Shown: positions 44,591 to 52,416 of the stretch, piece by piece | How the letters are laid out: every line of letters begins with the position of its first letter | Numbering within the stretch: position 1 is the first letter of the stretch | Assembly: GCF_003432485.1 (NCBI RefSeq) | Contig: NZ_QVNQ01000002.1 | Location: forward strand, 846,225-910,224 | Length of the DNA stretch: 64,000 nucleotides | Direction of reading: 5' to 3' | Source of the DNA: Actinomadura spongiicola | GTDB lineage: Bacteria > Actinomycetota > Actinomycetes > Streptosporangiales > Streptosporangiaceae | Position numbers and translations under genes: made by a program | Notes under the pieces: model-generated | Database searches by the model: none | What the model saw: the letters and a program-made list of their open reading frames with translations, nothing else | What the model was told of the DNA's origin: nothing

Positions 44591-45685
44591 TCATTCGTCG
44601 GCGAAACCGTCCAGGTAGCGCAGGTGCTGCGCCCTCTCCTCCGCCAGCAACGGATGTGGTGCCGCGTAGACGTGGTCGAAGATGGCCTCGACCGGCGGGT
44701 CCGGCATGGCGCGGACGCCCTCCCGCAGTTCGGCGGCGATCCTGTCGCCCTCCTCCTCGACCTCGCGGAAGAACGCGTCGTCGGCCATGCCCTCGCGGGT
44801 GAGGTAGGCGCGCATCCGGCTGATCGGGTCCCGCGCCCGCCAGTAGTCGACGTCCTCCTCCGACCGGTAGCGCGACGGGTCGTCGGAGGTGGTGTGCGGG
44901 CCCATCCGGTAGGTGAGCGCCTCGACGAGCACCGGGCCCTCCCCGCGCCGCGCGCCCGCGAGCGCGTCCCGCGTCACCGCCAGGCAGGCCAGGACGTCGT
45001 TGCCGTCCACCCGTATCCCGGGGAAGCCGAAGCCGGCCGCGCGCCGGTACAGGGGCGCGCGGGTCTGCCGGTCGTTCGGCACGGAGATCGCCCACTGGTT
45101 GTTCTGGCAGAAGAAGACCACGGGCGCCCTGAACACCGCCGCGAAGTTGAACGCCTCGTTGACGTCGCCCTGGCTGGTCGCGCCGTCCCCGAAGTAGGCC
45201 AGGACCGCGGCGTCGGCGCCGTCCCTGCGCATCCCCATGGCGTAACCGACCGCGTGCAGGGTCTGCGTACCGATGACGATGGTGTAGAGATGGAAGCCGT
45301 TCCGCTCCGGGTCCCATCCACCGTTCGACACGCCCCTGAGCATGCCCATCAGGGTCAGCGGGGCGATGCCCCGGCACCAGGCCACGCCCTGCTCCCGGTA
45401 GGACGGGAACACGTGGTCGTCGGGTCGGAGGGCGTGCGCCGAGCCGACCTGGGCGCCCTCCTGCCCCTCGCAGGGAATCCACATGCCGAGTTCGCCCTGG
45501 CGTTGCAGGGCCACCGCCTCGGTGTCGACGCGCCGTACGAGGCGCATGTCCCGGTACAGGGCGCGGTACTGGCTCTTGGAAAGGTCGAGGTCGTAGTCGG
45601 GATGCTCGACGCGTTCGCCGTCCGGCGTCAACAACCGGACGAGGTCGCCGTCGCCCGGCCGCCCGGGCTCGTCGTGGGGGGACAC
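44591..45685 (-). CDS. Pyruvate/branched-chain 2-oxoacid dehydrogenase E1-alpha, orphan
   Basis: 364-residue ThDP-dependent E1-alpha subunit. The ThDP/Mg motif GDGATSQGDVNEAFNFAA ends in FCQNNQWA, with YREQGVAWCRG and a phosphorylation-loop-like MGPHTTSDDPSRYRS. It most resembles the branched-chain/pyruvate E1-alpha group. The GTG start at 45685 has AGGAGG 7 nt upstream. No E1-beta or E2 gene adjoins it; the only such genes in the window are at 54.7-56.9 kb, which already have their own E1-alpha. It lies 9 nt after the FAD monooxygenase gene in one unit. Either it works with housekeeping partners or supplies a second substrate specificity. Confidence 0.9.
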   Translation of the reverse strand: MSPHDEPGRPGDGDLVRLLTPDGERVEHPDYDLDLSKSQYRALYRDMRLVRRVDTEAVALQRQGELGMWIPCEGQEGAQVGSAHALRPDDHVFPSYREQGVAWCRGIAPLTLMGMLRGVSNGGWDPERNGFHLYTIVIGTQTLHAVGYAMGMRRDGADAAVLAYFGDGATSQGDVNEAFNFAAVFRAPVVFFCQNNQWAISVPNDRQTRAPLYRRAAGFGFPGIRVDGNDVLACLAVTRDALAGARRGEGPVLVEALTYRMGPHTTSDDPSRYRSEEDVDYWRARDPISRMRAYLTREGMADDAFFREVEEEGDRIAAELREGVRAMPDPPVEAIFDHVYAAPHPLLAEERAQHLRYLDGFADE

Positions 45686-45694
45686 GAGCGCCTC

Positions 45695-47206
45695 CTAGGA
45701 CGCGCCGGACTTCTCCGTCGACGGCGCGCCGAACCAGGTGGACAGGGCTTCGTTCAGGCCCGCTCCGTCGCCGCGGCACGCCCAGGCGACATGACCGTCC
45801 GGACGGAGCAGCACGACGTCGGCGTCGACACCCGGAACCCGTGACACGCGCACCTGGTCGACCCGTGACGACCACGCCGCCGCCGGTCCCGGACGGTCCG
45901 GATCGCCGTCGAGATACAGCACCACGCCGCGGCCTTGCCGCAGACTCTCGGCGGCACCGGCGGCGGGGGAGTCGCCGTCGTCGGAGGCGACCCACAGGTC
46001 CGGGGAGGGGCGGGTGCCGGTCAGCGGATGCCGCTCGGCCGGTCCCGCGCCGGACGGCTCGTAGGCCGTGTCGACACCGCTAAGCATCCCGGCGAGGTAA
46101 CGGTTCACCTCGTCGAAGCGCATCAACTGCCCGAGCAGGTCGCGGACCGCGCCGACCTCCTCATGGCCGCGCGAGAGCGTGACCTGTGCCCGGACGTTGT
46201 CGCAGGCGCGGCGTCCCACGGCGTGACGTTCGTCGTGGTAGCTGTCGAGCAGGCCCGGCGGGGCCCAGCCCTGCACCTGCGCCGCCAGCTTCCAGCCGAG
46301 GTTCAACGCGTCGTGCAGCGCGTTCGCCAGCGCCTGCCCGTTGACGGGGTAGATGACGCAGGCCGCGTCACCGGCCAGGAGGACCCGGCCGCGCCGGTAC
46401 GCCTCCGCCTGCGCGATCCGGCAGTCGGTCCGCGACAGCCAGCGCGGCTTGCCCGCGGTGAGTTCGGCGCCGGTGAGCCGCCGGACCGCCATCCGGAACT
46501 CCTCGACGGTGACGTCGGCGGTCGGGTCGGCCGGTTCGATGTCGAACTCCGCGGTCGTCACGCGCATCACGTCCGGCCCGATCGGAGCGCACATCCACTG
46601 CCCACCGGCGGGGTAGTACGCCGCGCCGAGCGGAAGCGGCCCCAGTTCCTCCATGGAGATCTCAAGGTCGCCGGTGATGCCGTAGAAGGCGATCTCGGCG
46701 CCGGTCAACGGGATGCCCGCGAGGCGGCGCACCGCGCCGTCGGCGCCGTCGGCGCCCACGAGGTAGCCGCACTCGATCCGCTCGATCCCGCCGGGCGTCC
46801 GGACCAGCGCGGTGACGCCGTCGTCGTCCTGGTCGATCCGCGTCACCTCGTGATCCCGGAGGATCTTGACGCCGAGTTCGGTGGCGCGCTCCTCCAGCAC
46901 CCGCTCCAGCTGGGTCTGCTGGAGGAGGAGCGTGCCCTTGGCGCGCTCGTCGACCTTCTCCATCTCCAGGAACAGCAGGGAGAAATGGATCATCGGGAGG
47001 GGGAAGGTGAGGTGGCGCAGCCGGTCCATCAGGCCGCGCAACTCCAGTGCCTCGACGGCTCCCGCGTTCACCGCGGCGCCGGGCGAGTCCGTCCGCGGTG
47101 CCGGACGGCGTTCCAGGATCGTGGCGGTGACTCCGGCCAGTGCCAGCTCGCATCCGAGCATCAGGCCCGCGGGGCCGGCACCGACGATCACGACAGGGCT
47201 GTACAT
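45695..47206 (-). CDS. FAD-dependent monooxygenase (group A, polyketide hydroxylase type)
   Basis: 503-residue flavoprotein hydroxylase. PVVIVGAGPAGLMLGCELA binds FAD, YLVGADGADGAVR is the DG motif, LLAGDAACVIYPVNGQALAN is the GD motif, followed by ALHDALNLGWKLA. The C-terminal part has the thioredoxin-like fold without Cys pair. Three consecutive ATGs occur at 47212, 47209 and 47206; the last has GGAG at the best distance. It would hydroxylate or epoxidise the polyketide. It is transcribed behind methyltransferase 1, whose promoter carries three TTAG-type repeats. Confidence 0.9.
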   Translation of the reverse strand: MYSPVVIVGAGPAGLMLGCELALAGVTATILERRPAPRTDSPGAAVNAGAVEALELRGLMDRLRHLTFPLPMIHFSLLFLEMEKVDERAKGTLLLQQTQLERVLEERATELGVKILRDHEVTRIDQDDDGVTALVRTPGGIERIECGYLVGADGADGAVRRLAGIPLTGAEIAFYGITGDLEISMEELGPLPLGAAYYPAGGQWMCAPIGPDVMRVTTAEFDIEPADPTADVTVEEFRMAVRRLTGAELTAGKPRWLSRTDCRIAQAEAYRRGRVLLAGDAACVIYPVNGQALANALHDALNLGWKLAAQVQGWAPPGLLDSYHDERHAVGRRACDNVRAQVTLSRGHEEVGAVRDLLGQLMRFDEVNRYLAGMLSGVDTAYEPSGAGPAERHPLTGTRPSPDLWVASDDGDSPAAGAAESLRQGRGVVLYLDGDPDRPGPAAAWSSRVDQVRVSRVPGVDADVVLLRPDGHVAWACRGDGAGLNEALSTWFGAPSTEKSGAS

Positions 47207-47253
47207 CATCATCTCCAGGGGCGGGGGACGCGATCGTCGGGCCGACCGGGCCG

Positions 47254-48111
47254 TCAGGCCGCGATCTCCAGCATCAGCGGACGGACCTTGGCGCGCAGGG
47301 GGTTGTTGTCGTCGCCCGCGGGCGCGCCGCCGACGATCTCGTGGCGGGCGAGCACCCGCAGGCCCGCGCGCTCGACCTCCTTCTCCAGGTCGGCGGGCGG
47401 CACCGGGTGGGCGATGCTGACGCCCAGCATCGTGTCGGTGACGACGCCGTCCTTGACCCGGTGGGCGAGGACGCTGCCGGAGCGGACGCCCTCGGCGGGG
47501 TCGACGTAGTCGAAGAAGGTGCACACGAGCGGCGAGGTCTCGTCCGCCAGCGAGAACACGGTGATCTGCTCGAAGGGCGGGGAGGTGCGGTCGACGAACT
47601 TGTCGAACTCGACGAGGGTGACCAGGAGCCGGCCGTCCTCGGCGAGGTGCTCGCGGATGCGGGCGAACATGTCCGCGCGCCTGGCCTCGTCGACGGTCCA
47701 GACCGAGGCGCCGCCGACCACGATCAGGTCGAACTTGCGGTCGAGGTGGAAGTCGGTCATGTCGCCCTGGACGAGGGTGATGCGGTCGGCGTAGCCCTCG
47801 TTGCCGGGCTCCTTCAGCCGCTCGTCCAGCACGGCGAGCATGTCGCCGGACAGGTCGAGGGCCACCATCTCGTAGCCCTTCTCCAGGAACGGGAAGGTCA
47901 GCCGACCCGTCCCGCACCCGAGTTCCAGCACCGGACCCGTCCGGCCTTCCGCGACGCGCAGCAGTTCGCCGACGGCGACCGTGTCGTGCCGGGTGACGAT
48001 GTCGTAGAGCTTGGCCGCCTCGGGGCCGTACAGGCTGCGGAGGACTCCGTCGCCGAACAGTTTGGCGATGCTGGCCGCAGTGCCCAGTATGCGCGGCTCG
48101 TTTTCCGGCAT
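47254..48111 (-). CDS. SAM-dependent methyltransferase 1
   Basis: 285-residue class I methyltransferase. VLELGCGTGRLTFPFLEKGY is SAM motif I, VALDLSGDMLAVLDERL follows, LVQGDMTDFHL is motif II, and LIVVGGASVWTVDE occupies the position of motif III/IV. An extended beta-rich C-terminal region (FEQITVFSLADETS, VRSGSVLAHRV) is shared with the neighbour at 48217, so the two are paralogues (about 40 percent identical by eye). It could methylate a hydroxyl or amine of the polyketide. It heads the unit with the FAD monooxygenase and orphan E1-alpha. Confidence 0.9.
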   Translation of the reverse strand: MPENEPRILGTAASIAKLFGDGVLRSLYGPEAAKLYDIVTRHDTVAVGELLRVAEGRTGPVLELGCGTGRLTFPFLEKGYEMVALDLSGDMLAVLDERLKEPGNEGYADRITLVQGDMTDFHLDRKFDLIVVGGASVWTVDEARRADMFARIREHLAEDGRLLVTLVEFDKFVDRTSPPFEQITVFSLADETSPLVCTFFDYVDPAEGVRSGSVLAHRVKDGVVTDTMLGVSIAHPVPPADLEKEVERAGLRVLARHEIVGGAPAGDDNNPLRAKVRPLMLEIAA

Positions 48112-48178
48112 TGCGTGCTCCCGGTCTTGGGTGTGGACACGGTTCGTGTGTGCGTTCTCACCAGGATGTGGGCCCCGG

Positions 48179-48204
48179 CTAACAGCCCACTTAGAGGCGG
48201 CTAA
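48179..48204 (-). promoter_or_regulatory. TTAG-type 11-bp direct repeats upstream of methyltransferase 1
   Basis: On the minus strand TTAGCCG, TAAGTGG and TTAGCCG begin at 48204, 48193 and 48182, exactly 11 bp apart, 70-95 bp upstream of the start. Same TTAG heptad type as at 52306. Confidence 0.55.
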
Positions 48205-48216
48205 AGAGCCGTCCGG

Positions 48217-49071
48217 CTAGGCCCGACACATCTCCACCAGGGAACATTCCGTGCGGATGTCCGACACCTCGACCGAGGGGCCGTGGGCCTCGATGTCGTG
48301 CCACTTCACGATCTTCAGCCCGGCCTGTTCGATCTCGGCCTCCAGCGCGGCTCTCGGCACCGGGTGGATGGTGTTGGTGAAGATCCTCGTGGCGGTGACC
48401 CTGCCGTTCTCCAGCCGGTGGACGAGGATGTTGCCGGACCGCACGCCCACGTCCGGGGCGCTGTAGTCGAACAGCGTGCACAGCAGCGGTGAGCGCGCGT
48501 CGTCGATGGTGAAGACCGCGATGCTCTCCCGGGCGCCGTTCTCGCCCCGTCCGTCGAACTCGCCGAACAGGGTGACCTGCGCCAGGAAGCGGCCGTCATC
48601 GGTGAGGTGGTCGCGGACGCAGCGCAGCATGGACGCCCGCCGCCCGGCGTCGAGCTCCCAGATCGCCGAGCTGCCGGCGAGGACGAGGTCGAACGAACGG
48701 CCGAGGTCGAAGTCGGCCATGTCGCCCTGGACGAGCGTGACTCGAGAGGCGGTGTCCGTGGGGGCGGTGTCGCTGAGGCGGTCGCTCAGGAGGCGGAGCA
48801 TGTGCTGGGAGATGTCGAGCGCCACCATCTCGTACCCGTGGTCCAGGAACGGCATCGTCAGCCGCCCGTAGCCGCAGCCGAGTTCGAGGATCGGGCCCGT
48901 CTGTTCGCCCGCGGCGTGCAGCGCCTCGACGACGCCGCTGCCGTCGCGGCCGGTGGTGATCTGGAAGAGCGGGGCGCCCTCCGGGCCGTAGACGCTCTCC
49001 ACGACGTCCGGCCCGTACAGGTCCACGATGGTCGACGCGGTGCCGTGGATCTGCTCTGCGAGGTCGGTCAT
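48217..49071 (-). CDS. SAM-dependent methyltransferase 2
   Basis: 284-residue paralogue of the next gene. ILELGCGYGRLTMPFLDHGY is motif I, VALDISQHMLRLL follows, VTLVQGDMADFDLG is motif II, and the C-terminal half shows the same beta-rich pattern (VRSGNILVHRLENGRV). ATG 49071 overlaps the ferredoxin stop (ATGA); GGGAGC lies 9 nt upstream. It is the last gene of the exporter-P450-ferredoxin unit. Two diverged copies suggest two methylation sites on the product. Confidence 0.9.
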   Translation of the reverse strand: MTDLAEQIHGTASTIVDLYGPDVVESVYGPEGAPLFQITTGRDGSGVVEALHAAGEQTGPILELGCGYGRLTMPFLDHGYEMVALDISQHMLRLLSDRLSDTAPTDTASRVTLVQGDMADFDLGRSFDLVLAGSSAIWELDAGRRASMLRCVRDHLTDDGRFLAQVTLFGEFDGRGENGARESIAVFTIDDARSPLLCTLFDYSAPDVGVRSGNILVHRLENGRVTATRIFTNTIHPVPRAALEAEIEQAGLKIVKWHDIEAHGPSVEVSDIRTECSLVEMCRA

Positions 49072-49292
49072 GATCTGTGCTCCCTGGTCGATGGTTCCGG
49101 CTCGTCGGTGGAGATGGCACCGGACGGGCAGAGCCGCACGGCCCGGCGGGCCTCGGCACGGTGCTCGTCGCTGCGGTCGGGGTCGGCGAGGAGTACCCGG
49201 CCGTCGTCCTCGCTCTGGTCGAACAGCTCGGGCGCGGTCAGCGCGCACATCCCCGCGGACGTGCAGCGCTCGCGCCGGACGACGATCCTCAC
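49068..49292 (-). CDS. Ferredoxin ([3Fe-4S]/[4Fe-4S], P450 partner)
   Basis: 74-residue small ferredoxin, VRIVVRRERCTSAGMCALTA through RLCPSGAIS. Cluster cysteines are Cys10, Cys16 and the C-terminal Cys in CPSGAI; the missing second Cys of the CxxC pair fits a [3Fe-4S] type used by actinomycete P450s. GTG 49292 overlaps the P450 stop (GTGA), so the two are translationally coupled, and its own stop overlaps the methyltransferase 2 start. It delivers electrons to the adjacent P450. Confidence 0.93.
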   Translation of the reverse strand: MRIVVRRERCTSAGMCALTAPELFDQSEDDGRVLLADPDRSDEHRAEARRAVRLCPSGAISTDEPEPSTREHRS

Positions 49293-50590
49293 CGCGCGAT
49301 CCCGTCCCAGGTCACCGGGAGGTTCCGGACATGGTGGGTGGCCTCGTTGCTGCGCAGTGGCACCTCGTCCGGCGGGACGGCGAGACGCAGCCCGGGAAAG
49401 CGCCCGAGCAGCAGCGTGTACGAGGTCTTCATGGTCACGCGGATCATGTGCTGGCCGAGGCACTGGTGCATGCCGTGCCCGAAGGTCAGGTGGCCCGTGG
49501 GCGGGCGGGTGACGTCCAGCGTGTCGGGGGAGCCGAACCGGTCGGGGTCGCGGTTGACCGCCGGGACGGCGACCACGACGGTCTCCCCGGCGCGGACGGG
49601 GCACCCGTCGACGTCCACGTCCTCGAGCGCGGCGCGGAACGGTCCCACGTTCATGATCGACAGGTAGCGGAGGAGTTCCTCCACCGCGCCGTCGGCGAGC
49701 GTGGGGTCGGCGAGCAGCGCCGCCAGCTGCTCGTGGTGGTAGAGCAGCGCGTAGGCGCCGAGGCCGAGCATGTTGGCGGTGGTGTCGGGGGCGCTGAGGA
49801 ACAGCAGCGCCATGCCGAGCAGCTCCTCGTCCGACAGTTCGGGGTCCTTGACGAGCCCGCCGAGCACCGACGCGGGCTCCTGCTCCGCGGGTTCGGCCCG
49901 CAGGGACGTCACCAGCCCCATCACGTACTGGGCGAGGTGACCCGTGCTCTCGCCGACCTTGTCGGCGGGGCTGTCGGCGTCCAGGATCACCGAGGTGTGC
50001 TCCTGGAACGAGTCGACGTCGGCGGCGGGCACGCCGAACAGCTCGGTGGTCACGAGGGACCGGACGGGGCCCACGAGGGTGGTCACCAGGTCCGCGGGAG
50101 GGCCCTGGCGTTCCATCGCCGCGAGCGGTTCCGCCAGGGCCCGTTCGATCTTGCGCTCGAACTCCCGCATCCGGCGCACGGAGAACGAGGAGGCGAGTTT
50201 CCTGCGGTAGCGCGTGTGCTCCGGAGGATCCATGTGCATGAAGAAGCCCGGGGGCGGGGGCCCGGTCATCGCCTCCTTGGCCACCGCCAGTTCGATCGGC
50301 AGGTGCCGTAGCTCCTGGCGTGCGCTGAAGCGGTTGTCGGAGAGCACCTTGCGCGCCGTCGCGTAGCTGGTCGTCAGCCAGCCGACGTGCCCGTCGGGGA
50401 ACGACAGCGGGGTCAGCGGCCCTTTGGCGCGGAGCGGACCGAATTCCGGGGGCGGGTCGAACGGGTGGTCGCGCTCGGTCGGAAGCGTCGTCGCGGACGC
50501 CGGTGCGGGTGTCGGTGCGGGTGTCGGCGGGGGAGTCGTGTCGGGTGCCGTGTCGGGTGTCGTTGTCGGAGGTGTCCCGTGCTCCGCCAT
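49289..50590 (-). CDS. Cytochrome P450
   Basis: 433-residue bacterial P450. The haem-Cys motif is FGHGMHQCLGQ, the ExxR is EELLR, the I-helix LFLSAPDTTANM (acid-alcohol pair as Asp-Thr), and GPPPPGFFMHMDPPEHTRYRR contains the C-helix HTRxR. The first 35 residues are a Pro/Thr/Ala/Asp low-complexity tail (TPDTAPDTTPPPTPAPTPAP), not found in most bacterial P450s and encoded by a short repetitive tract at 50500-50580. Likely a hydroxylase or epoxidase acting on the polyketide with the coupled ferredoxin. Confidence 0.95.
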   Translation of the reverse strand: MAEHGTPPTTTPDTAPDTTPPPTPAPTPAPASATTLPTERDHPFDPPPEFGPLRAKGPLTPLSFPDGHVGWLTTSYATARKVLSDNRFSARQELRHLPIELAVAKEAMTGPPPPGFFMHMDPPEHTRYRRKLASSFSVRRMREFERKIERALAEPLAAMERQGPPADLVTTLVGPVRSLVTTELFGVPAADVDSFQEHTSVILDADSPADKVGESTGHLAQYVMGLVTSLRAEPAEQEPASVLGGLVKDPELSDEELLGMALLFLSAPDTTANMLGLGAYALLYHHEQLAALLADPTLADGAVEELLRYLSIMNVGPFRAALEDVDVDGCPVRAGETVVVAVPAVNRDPDRFGSPDTLDVTRPPTGHLTFGHGMHQCLGQHMIRVTMKTSYTLLLGRFPGLRLAVPPDEVPLRSNEATHHVRNLPVTWDGIAR

Positions 50591-50653
50591 CTGGTGTCCC
50601 TTCTGGAGTTCTTCGGGGGGCGGGCGCCGGGCGGGTTTCCGGGGCCGGCCCTG

Positions 50654-52207
50654 TCAGCGGTCTGGTGCGGGGTCGAGCGCGGGGGCCGTGGTTGTGGCGG
50701 GGGGTTCGGGGACGGCCGGCGCGGGGGTGCGCCGGGACAGTCCCACCAGGACCAGCACGGCGCCGGCGAGGGCGACGCCCGCGCCGGTCAGCGTGGCCGC
50801 GCCCATGCCGTCCGTGAACGCCTGGTTCGCCGCGTCGACGAGCCGGGCGCCGCCGTCGCCGAGATGCGCGGCGACGGCGTGCGCGCCGCCGACGGAGTCG
50901 CGGGCCTGCTCCGCGGCGGCGTCGGGCAGTCCGGGCGGGGTGGCGAGGGAATCGGCGTAGGTCGTCGTGAGGATGCTGCCGACCACGGCGATGCCCATCG
51001 CGGTGCCGAGTTGCGCGGCGGAGTCGACGACCGCCGAACCGGCTCCGGACTGGTGCTCGGGCGTCGCGTCCAGGATGGAGTTGGTCGAGGTGGGCAGGTT
51101 CAGGCCGAGGCCGAGGCCGAGCAGCCCCAGCCCGACGAGGATCTGGATCTCGTCCTCCGCGCCCGCCGTGGAGATGACCAGTTGGGCGGCGGCGACCACG
51201 GCCAGGCCGAGGGCCAGCCCGGCCCACAGTCCCAGCCGTTCGGTCAGCTTGATCAGTGGGGCGGCGAGGACCATGGCGAGGATCGCGAGCATGCGCAGCC
51301 CCGCCTCCATCGGTCCGTGGCCCTGCACGAACTGGAGGTACTGGGTGATGATGAACACGGTCCCGCCCATGACGAAGGTCTGGACGAGGATGACCGCGGC
51401 GGGCCCGCCGAACGCGGGGACCCGCATCAGCGACATGTTCAGCATCGGTCCCCGGGCACGGCTCTCCCAGGTCACGAACGCGACGAGCAGCACGGCGCCG
51501 AGGACGAGCAGGGTGATCGTGCGCGGCGCGCCCCAGCCGTGCTCGGGCGCCTCGATCACGCCGAAGATGAGGCAGCCGAAGCCCGCGACGGAGAGCGCGG
51601 CGCCGACGACGTCGAGGCCGGGGTGGTCCTCGTGGCGCGATTCGGGGATCAGCGCGGCGGCCGCGACGAGGATCACCGCGATCACCGGCACGTTGATCCA
51701 GAAGATCGAGCCCCACCAGAAGCGGTCGAGCAGGATCCCTCCGACGATCGGGCCGAGCGGGGTGCCGAGGGCGCCGATGGTCGACCAGATGAAGATGGCC
51801 CGCTTCTGCTCCTCGGCGGGGAACACGTGCTTGATGATCGCCAGGGTGGAGGGCATGATCAGCGCGCCGCCGACGCCCATTCCGGCCCGGCAGGCGATGA
51901 GCATCTCCGCGGTCGACGACAGCGCCGCGCCGAGCGAGGCGGCCAGGAAGAGCGTGAGGCCGAGCAGCAGGGTCCGTCTGCGGCCGAACCGGTCGCCCAG
52001 GCCGCCGGCGAACATCACCAGGCCGCCGAACAGGAGCGTGTAGGCGTCGATCATCCACTGCAACTGGCCGACCGTGGCGTCCAGGTCGGTCTGGACGCTC
52101 GGCAGGGCCAGGCTGATGATCAGTGAGTCGAGCCCGACGACCAGCAGGCTCATGCCCAGCAGGGCCAGGATCACCCAGCGCCGCCGGTGTGTCTTCGCGG
52201 GATCCAA
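50654..52207 (-). CDS. DHA2-family (14-TMS) MFS drug exporter
   Basis: 517-residue 14-TMS exporter. VVGLDSLIISLALPSVQ is TM1, GGLGDRFGRRRTLLLG is motif A, GPIVGGILLDRFWWGSIFWINVP is the EmrB-type motif (read in two parts), and the C-terminus is Ala/Pro-rich. The apparent TTG start at 52207 has GGGGTG upstream. It is the first gene of the unit continuing with P450, ferredoxin and methyltransferase 2, and is divergent to the KASIII-like operon. Likely exports the polyketide and confers resistance. Confidence 0.92.
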   Translation of the reverse strand: MDPAKTHRRRWVILALLGMSLLVVGLDSLIISLALPSVQTDLDATVGQLQWMIDAYTLLFGGLVMFAGGLGDRFGRRRTLLLGLTLFLAASLGAALSSTAEMLIACRAGMGVGGALIMPSTLAIIKHVFPAEEQKRAIFIWSTIGALGTPLGPIVGGILLDRFWWGSIFWINVPVIAVILVAAAALIPESRHEDHPGLDVVGAALSVAGFGCLIFGVIEAPEHGWGAPRTITLLVLGAVLLVAFVTWESRARGPMLNMSLMRVPAFGGPAAVILVQTFVMGGTVFIITQYLQFVQGHGPMEAGLRMLAILAMVLAAPLIKLTERLGLWAGLALGLAVVAAAQLVISTAGAEDEIQILVGLGLLGLGLGLNLPTSTNSILDATPEHQSGAGSAVVDSAAQLGTAMGIAVVGSILTTTYADSLATPPGLPDAAAEQARDSVGGAHAVAAHLGDGGARLVDAANQAFTDGMGAATLTGAGVALAGAVLVLVGLSRRTPAPAVPEPPATTTAPALDPAPDR

Positions 52208-52305
52208 GAAACACCCCGGGGCTAATCGGAGTCAGTACTCTGGAAAAGATACGGACTGCTCACTCCAGTTGTCAACCAGGCCGCTGACCAGCGGAAATGT
52301 TCGGC

Positions 52306-52323
52306 TTAGTGGGGCTTTAGGCG
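52306..52323 (+). promoter_or_regulatory. TTAG-type 11-bp direct repeat in divergent promoter
   Basis: TTAGTGG at 52306 and TTAGGCG at 52317, an exact 11-bp step, between the exporter and the KASIII-like operon. It could serve both directions. The rest of the 209-bp gap shows nothing further. Confidence 0.55.
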
Positions 52324-52416
52324 CCCGTTCCACCATGGACGGCAGGCGGCCCGCGAACGTCCGGCACGCCCTCGGTGAACACCGAACGGAGCGCACAGGC
52401 GAACGGAGAGGACCGG

